Positions 59,721 through 64,000 of a DNA stretch of 64,000 bases are shown here, piece by piece. The notes under the pieces are model-generated. The model saw nothing but the letters and a program-made list of their open reading frames with translations. It searched no databases and was not told the origin of the DNA. Made by a program: the position numbers and the translations under genes. Source of the DNA: Zeugodacus cucurbitae (lineage: Eukaryota; Arthropoda; Insecta; Diptera; Tephritidae); the NCBI RefSeq assembly GCF_028554725.1, contig NC_071668.1, positions 76,392,219 to 76,456,218 on the forward strand, read 5' to 3'. Positions within the stretch are counted from its first letter, which is position 1. Every line of letters starts with the position of its first letter.

Positions 59721-60210
59721 TTAGGTCTACAACTTTGCTTCCGCCGTTTTCCAATAGATGTCTCTGGGGTCAAATCGATTTTTTTATATCGATCTTGGAC
59801 ATTTGTGTCAACATTAACCCAACAAAATATTTGTTTGCATCCCAAACTTATTCTTAACTGAAAATGTCATTTTTTGAGCCGAATTCTCGACATTTGCCGG
59901 AATGTCTCTAGGGTCAATTAAGGGTAAATTAAATTAATGGTCGATTAAATCGTTTTATATCGATCTTGGACATTTGTGTCAACATTAACCCAACAAAATA
60001 TTTGTAGAGATCTGTTTGCATCCCAAACTGTATTCTCAAAACTGAAAATGTCACTTTTTGCGCCGAATTCTCGACATTTGCGGGAAATTTTGCTTTTCTT
60101 TGTTAATTCCAAGAAAACTGCGGCTGAGGCTCATCGACATTTGTTACCGTTTTTATACAAAAAAAAATGAAATTTACAAAAAAACGGCTGAAGCAAAGTG
60201 GTAGACCTAA
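59721..60210 (+). mobile_element. mariner derivative with internal tandem duplication (copy E), 490 bp
   Basis: TTAGGTCTACAACTTTGCTT at the left and its inverse at the right, TA on both sides (59719-59720, 60211-60212). The 5' leader and transposase start occur twice in tandem: ATG near 59864 with ..TTTTTGAGCCGAATTCTCG, and again near 60046 with ..TTTTTGCGCCGAATTCTCG. The second copy runs on to the same deletion junction as copy A. No catalytic residues remain. Confidence 0.85.
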
Positions 60211-60212
60211 TA

Positions 60213-61168
60213 AAATATAATAAATTATGTTGTTCCCAAAACAAAGTACTCTCTTACTATAGTTCCCATATGAGATTTACACTTAATATCGAAACATTTA
60301 GTATTCAAAACATAAAAACCATGGAAATACTGGCAATTATATTAGAGAAATACTGCGGGAATTAAAAATAATTAAAAACAATAAAAATAAAAAAACCGAA
60401 AATAAAAACATTATGTAGTATATATTTTATGGCATAAATATGACTAAAGATCTCCGTAGGAGACAATTCTGACATTTCTCAGCGCACATTAATTATGTGT
60501 GAGAAAAATCAGAGACTAAAGCCATTAAAAAATTTAAATGCCAAGTTATGGAAATGAAAAGCTTTTTATTTGAGACAACAAGACGATTAAAAATGTAAAA
60601 CAAAAGCGAAAATATTTAAAACATGACTTAATGCCAAAGAAGAAACGCAATTTTGGCAAGAAATACATCAGAATAATAGCGAAAACAAAATGTACGAAAA
60701 ATATTGTGACAAAATATGAAGAAATCTTTATTTTTCATGAAGAAATACATTTTTATTTGAAAATATAATAAGTGTGCACTTCTATTGGTAGAATTGCTCA
60801 AACCTCATGTCACGAGTCTTAATACTTAAGAATTAATGTGCGGTTGTTTTAGAAAAGTGTTTACAGTATACCACTTTTAATTTAGTCATTTTTTTATTAA
60901 CTTTTTATTTGTTTGCTTTTTTTCGAGTTGAGCCAAGCGCGAGAAACGCATTTAATTTTAATCTTCAAGACTGTCACTTCATTAATGAAGTCGTAATACT
61001 TTTATGGGCATAACTGCTTTTAACATTATACCATACGGTGACTGTGCAGAAAATGAATAAATGAGTAAAACAGCCAGAAATGAGTAGGAAGCTGCTAGTG
61101 TTTTTTGGTGTGAAAGTCTTAGCTGACTAGAAGACTGCTGAGTTTCTTGGGACAAAATTTATACTATA
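60213..61168. other. No gene seen
   Basis: A-rich, unique-looking DNA; no ORF above background and no repeats recognised. Confidence 0.45.
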
Positions 61169-61170
61169 TA

Positions 61171-61373
61171 TGATGTATTAGATTTATTTTTAGGTTATAA
61201 GTACTCTAGAAAAATTAAACTAATTCCTAATATTCTTTAACCGTCTATCGTTCTAATACAATTTTTAAATAAAATCAACATTAGTTAAGAGTACGAATCC
61301 AGAAATGATACGGATAGTTTGATTTGGATTAAGTTGATTGTTCTAAAGATGATACAGTTGAACATCCATAACT
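61171..61373 (+). repeat. Left copy of a direct repeat of about 205 bp that flanks a mariner
   Basis: Starts TGATGTATTAGATTTATTTT and runs through ATAAGTACTCTAGA, ATCTATCGTTCTAAT-like text, AGTTAAGAGTA and TAAAGATGATACAGTTGAAC. The right copy starts at 62077. Identity looks like roughly 85%. The unit ends inside the start of a pogo-like MITE (CAGTTGAACATCCATAACTC). Confidence 0.8.
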
Positions 61374-61399
61374 CGAAGTATTTCATAACTAAAAATAAT

Positions 61400-62074
61400 A
61401 AAATACGATCGCGGTGCTTCACAAGACGTTTATAAGATCGTCACAGGTGACGAATCATGGATCTATGCGTATGAGCCCGAAACAAAACAGCAATCGACCG
61501 TGTGGGTCTTCCAAGATGAGCCAAATCCAACGAAAGTTGTTCGTGGATGAAGCACTTCGAAGCAAATGGTCGCCTGTTTCTTCGGCAAAACTGGTCATGT
61601 GGCGACTGTTCCGCTTGAGCAACGCAGACGGTCAATTCTGAGTGGTACACCACCATTTGTTTGCCTGAAGTCTTCGGAGAAATTCGAAAAACGAACAAGA
61701 GAAGACGAATCATTGTGCACCATGACACATCGGCTCAAACCAGCGCCTTTTTGACCGGCCAAAACGTCGAATTGATGGGTCATCCGCCGTACAGCCCTGA
61801 CTTGGCACCCAATGACTTCTTTTTATTCCCACACATCAAGAAAATAATGCGTAGTCAACGATTTTCGTCGCCAGAAGATGCTGTTGAAGCACTCAAAAAC
61901 CATGTTTTGGAGGTGTCTCAATCGGAGTGGAAAAAGTGCTTCGAAAATTGGTTTGAGCGCATGCAAAAGTGTATAAATCTTGATGGAGAATATTTTGAAA
62001 AACAATAAAACCATTTTCATTGATAAATATTCCTATTTTCATTATTAGGCCAGAAATATATATAGCAGCCCTCG
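61400..62074 (+). pseudogene. mariner transposase pseudogene, rosa-like lineage, 5'-truncated
   Basis: Frame begins ASQDVYKIVTGDESWIYAYE; the Asp of TGDE is the first catalytic residue. A TGA at about 61548 replaces a conserved Arg codon (VVRG*STSKQM). A 1-bp deletion near 61630 breaks the frame inside EQRRTVNSEW. The second Asp is in IVHHDTSAQTSAFLTGQNVE and the third in PPYSPDLAPNDFFLFPHIKK, but only 30 residues separate them instead of 34. This shows an in-frame 12-bp deletion removing the NASSH-type segment. The C-terminus (WFERMQKCINLDGEYFEKQ, stop 62006-62008) and the 3' terminus (...GCAGCCCTCG|TA) are intact. About the first 40% of the gene is missing. Similar transposases are known from Ceratitis rosa and other insects. 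Confidence 0.88.
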
Positions 62075-62076
62075 TA

Positions 62077-62287
62077 TGATGCATTAGATTTATTTTTAGC
62101 TTATAAGTACTCTAGAGAAATGAAAATAATTCCTAGAATTCTTCTCTGTCATCTATCGTTCTAATTCAATTTTTGAATAAAATCACCTTTAGTTAAGAGT
62201 ATGAATCGAGAGATGATACGAATAGTATGCTAGTCAAAAAAATAAGTTGATTATTCTAAAGATGATACAGTTGAACTTCCATAACTC
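62077..62287 (+). repeat. Right copy of the 205-bp direct repeat
   Basis: Begins TGATGCATTAGATTTATTTT directly after the TA that follows the mariner 3' end (62075-62076). It continues with TTATAAGTACTCTAGAGAAA and AAAGATGATACAGTTGAACT, matching the left copy at 61171-61373. Confidence 0.8.
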
Positions 62288-62408
62288 AAACTCTTGAACT
62301 GGCAATAGAAGTAAAATTTCATACAAATTGCCTTCCATAACTCGAGGTCTTCCTAACTCGGAAGTTTTTTCGTAGATTATGGTGATTCGAGTGAGTGAAG
62401 TTCAAATG
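62268..62408 (+). mobile_element. pogo-like MITE, about 141 bp
   Basis: CAGTTGAACTTCCATAACTC to GAGTGAAGTTCAAATG, TA at 62266-62267. Close in length and layout to the 30721-30863 copy, sharing TGGCAATAGAAGTAAAATTT and GATTATGGTGATTCGAGT. Confidence 0.7.
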
Positions 62409-64000
62409 CATATTAAATATATATAGGTATAGCCACTGTCTATACAAAATATTTTCTTAAGTTGATTGAGGTTAAAGCGGTTAGTGACTGATTATCATTT
62501 CACTAGAGTGAGAGATCGCTTTTCATATATTGAAAGGTTTTGTTTGATGTAATCTTAAAAGCATGTGAAATTCTTACGTCAGATTAATGGATAACAGTCA
62601 GTAGAGACAGACTTGGAGTAGATTTATTTTCATAAACCTCAGACAAAATGAGTTAAAGAAGAGGAAAGCATACTTAGAAGGTAGTATGGTACATACATCT
62701 TTTATAGGGAGACTGAAGACAAGAAGTGTTTCTATACTGTTTCTATCGATTACACTGGCCGACAAAAAGTAACTTTTTCTCTGATACAAAGATCAAAATC
62801 TCGAGATCTTGAGATTCAATTTTTTTAAATAATAATTTAAATTAAATTTTAATTTTGTTTTTGGATTTTTTTACACTTTTTTGTTGATTCGATCTTTAGA
62901 AACCCTATGATCAGTCCACGATGAATTATAAAAAAAAATTACGAAATATGAAGGAAAATTTTATGTGTGGGAATATTTCTGTATATTACTGTAAAAATCA
63001 GATATTTTTGTTTTCTAAAATTTCTTAAACTTGTTTTGATTCTAAAACAAGCAGTCTTCCACTCCTCACGCATTTTTGTATAAACTATGATATCAGCAAA
63101 GAACTGTGTTCATATTTAATCATTCAACCATTTACATAATAACAATAGAAGTCTATTGGAGATGAGCTCATACCAATTGATTATTCCACGAGTAAAATTT
63201 GTCACAAAAATAGCGCTAAGCTATAAAAAGATATGTATATAGTAAAAATAAATTATTCATCTATTGATTAAGGCAAAGTGAGCGAATGGGAGGGGTGTGT
63301 GGGTAGGTGTGGCATACATATAAAAGAACGGGTTGTAAATATAAAAATAGCTTTAGAAGCGAGAGTTTTGCGAAAAAAGAGAATCTTAAAATATTTGAAA
63401 TAAGCGAAGCCGAAAAAAAAGTTTTATATAAAAATCAGCCAGGCGTGAAATGATAAAAATAAATAAATAATAATTTATCGCTATTTTTTGAGTTTATTTA
63501 GACTTTATTTCATCTAAACCGAAAACATAATCATATGAGACTCATAAAAGCAGACGAAACAACAGACTCTAACCTAACCACACACTAAGTCAATAGTGCT
63601 ATTTATACAATTTATACAATTTTGACTTGCAATTTCCATCACACAATCTGTTGTGTGTTATTATTCCATTAAGAAAATAAATAACCAACAAGCTGGCTGC
63701 CAGTGCAAACAACAACAAATATGCAAAGACGAGGACAAAGTTTGCAAATTATTGACCGAGATACGTATATGCCAATGTAGGCGCACGAGAAAATAGACAT
63801 AAACCAAAAGAAAAACAAACAAGTGATAGATTGTAGAAAGCAAAAACAAAAAAAAAAAATATGTGGAAAAATGTCGCATTCGAGTCTAAAAAGATGCATC
63901 AGTTGACAGGTGTAGACGCAGGCAGCGCAAGAGAGCAAATCAGTCAAAGAGTAACACACACGGCGAACACACAAAGAGCGCAAGCGACGCGACGATGTGA
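62409..64000. other. No gene seen up to the right edge
   Basis: AT-rich to about 63700. The last 150 bp (about 63860-64000) are GC-richer, with GCAGGCAGCGCAAGAGAGC and ACACACGGCGAACACAC, a composition common in fly 5'UTRs or promoters. No TATA box, initiator with partner, ORF or splice site can be supported there. Confidence 0.5.

Noticed and set aside
1..64000. tRNA, rRNA, known microRNA or CRISPR
   Set aside because: Reading both strands, I recognised no cloverleaf with A/B boxes, no rRNA segment, no familiar microRNA seed hairpin and no spaced palindromic repeat array. A tRNAscan or Infernal run would settle this.

Overview
This window looks like non-coding DNA from a higher fly (Diptera: Brachycera), most likely a tephritid fruit fly. 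The grounds are dispersed TATG/CATA microsatellites, (CA)n tracts, AT-rich intergenic DNA, and transposon remnants of types common in flies: several mariner lineages, PIF/Harbinger, Helitron, pogo-like MITEs, TTAA-flanked foldback elements and I/R1/Jockey-type LINE tails. Species is inferred, not shown. No long host ORF exists; most open frames lie in low-complexity DNA or in transposon relics.

The only host coding sequence I can support is at the left edge, on the minus strand: the first 69 codons of an unrecognised protein (1-207, running off the window). It has a good Kozak context, a short ATG-free leader, and a TATA box (351-357) about 32 bp upstream of an initiator-like A at 325.

The most notable signal is three near-identical zero-nucleotide-exon (recursive splice, or ratchet-point) motifs, all on the minus strand: 8097/8096, 28797/28796 and 54321/54320. 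Each reads branch point, then polypyrimidine tract, then ACAG|GTATGTA, with an acceptor abutting a donor. They are 20.7 and 25.5 kb apart. This implies that most of the window is one very long intron of a minus-strand gene. That gene's upstream exon would lie beyond 64 kb and its downstream exon to the left of about 8 kb, probably off the window. The TATA-driven gene at 1-325 is then either nested in that gene or an internal promoter of it.

Layout: 0-0.4 kb promoter and first exon; 0.4-7.7 kb plain DNA with one pogo-like MITE; 7.7-9.4 kb mariner MITEs and ratchet 1; 11.5-12.1 kb Helitron; 14.1-14.9 kb decayed mariner; 16.8-18.1 kb decayed Harbinger; 18.1-22.5 kb very AT-rich DNA with a foldback; 22.5-29.6 kb a cluster of TTAA-flanked elements, a LINE relic and ratchet 2; 30-36.6 kb mariner, pogo and TTAA relics; 38.5-39.3 kb a foldback MITE and a hAT-like repeat; 41.9-43.7 kb nested repeats; 44.6-45.2 kb a LINE tail with target-site duplication; 46.8-52.8 kb mariner and large dispersed repeats; 54.3 kb ratchet 3; 56.2 kb LINE tail; 59.7-62.4 kb mariner relics and a direct duplication. 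The rest is unique-looking AT-rich DNA with microsatellites.
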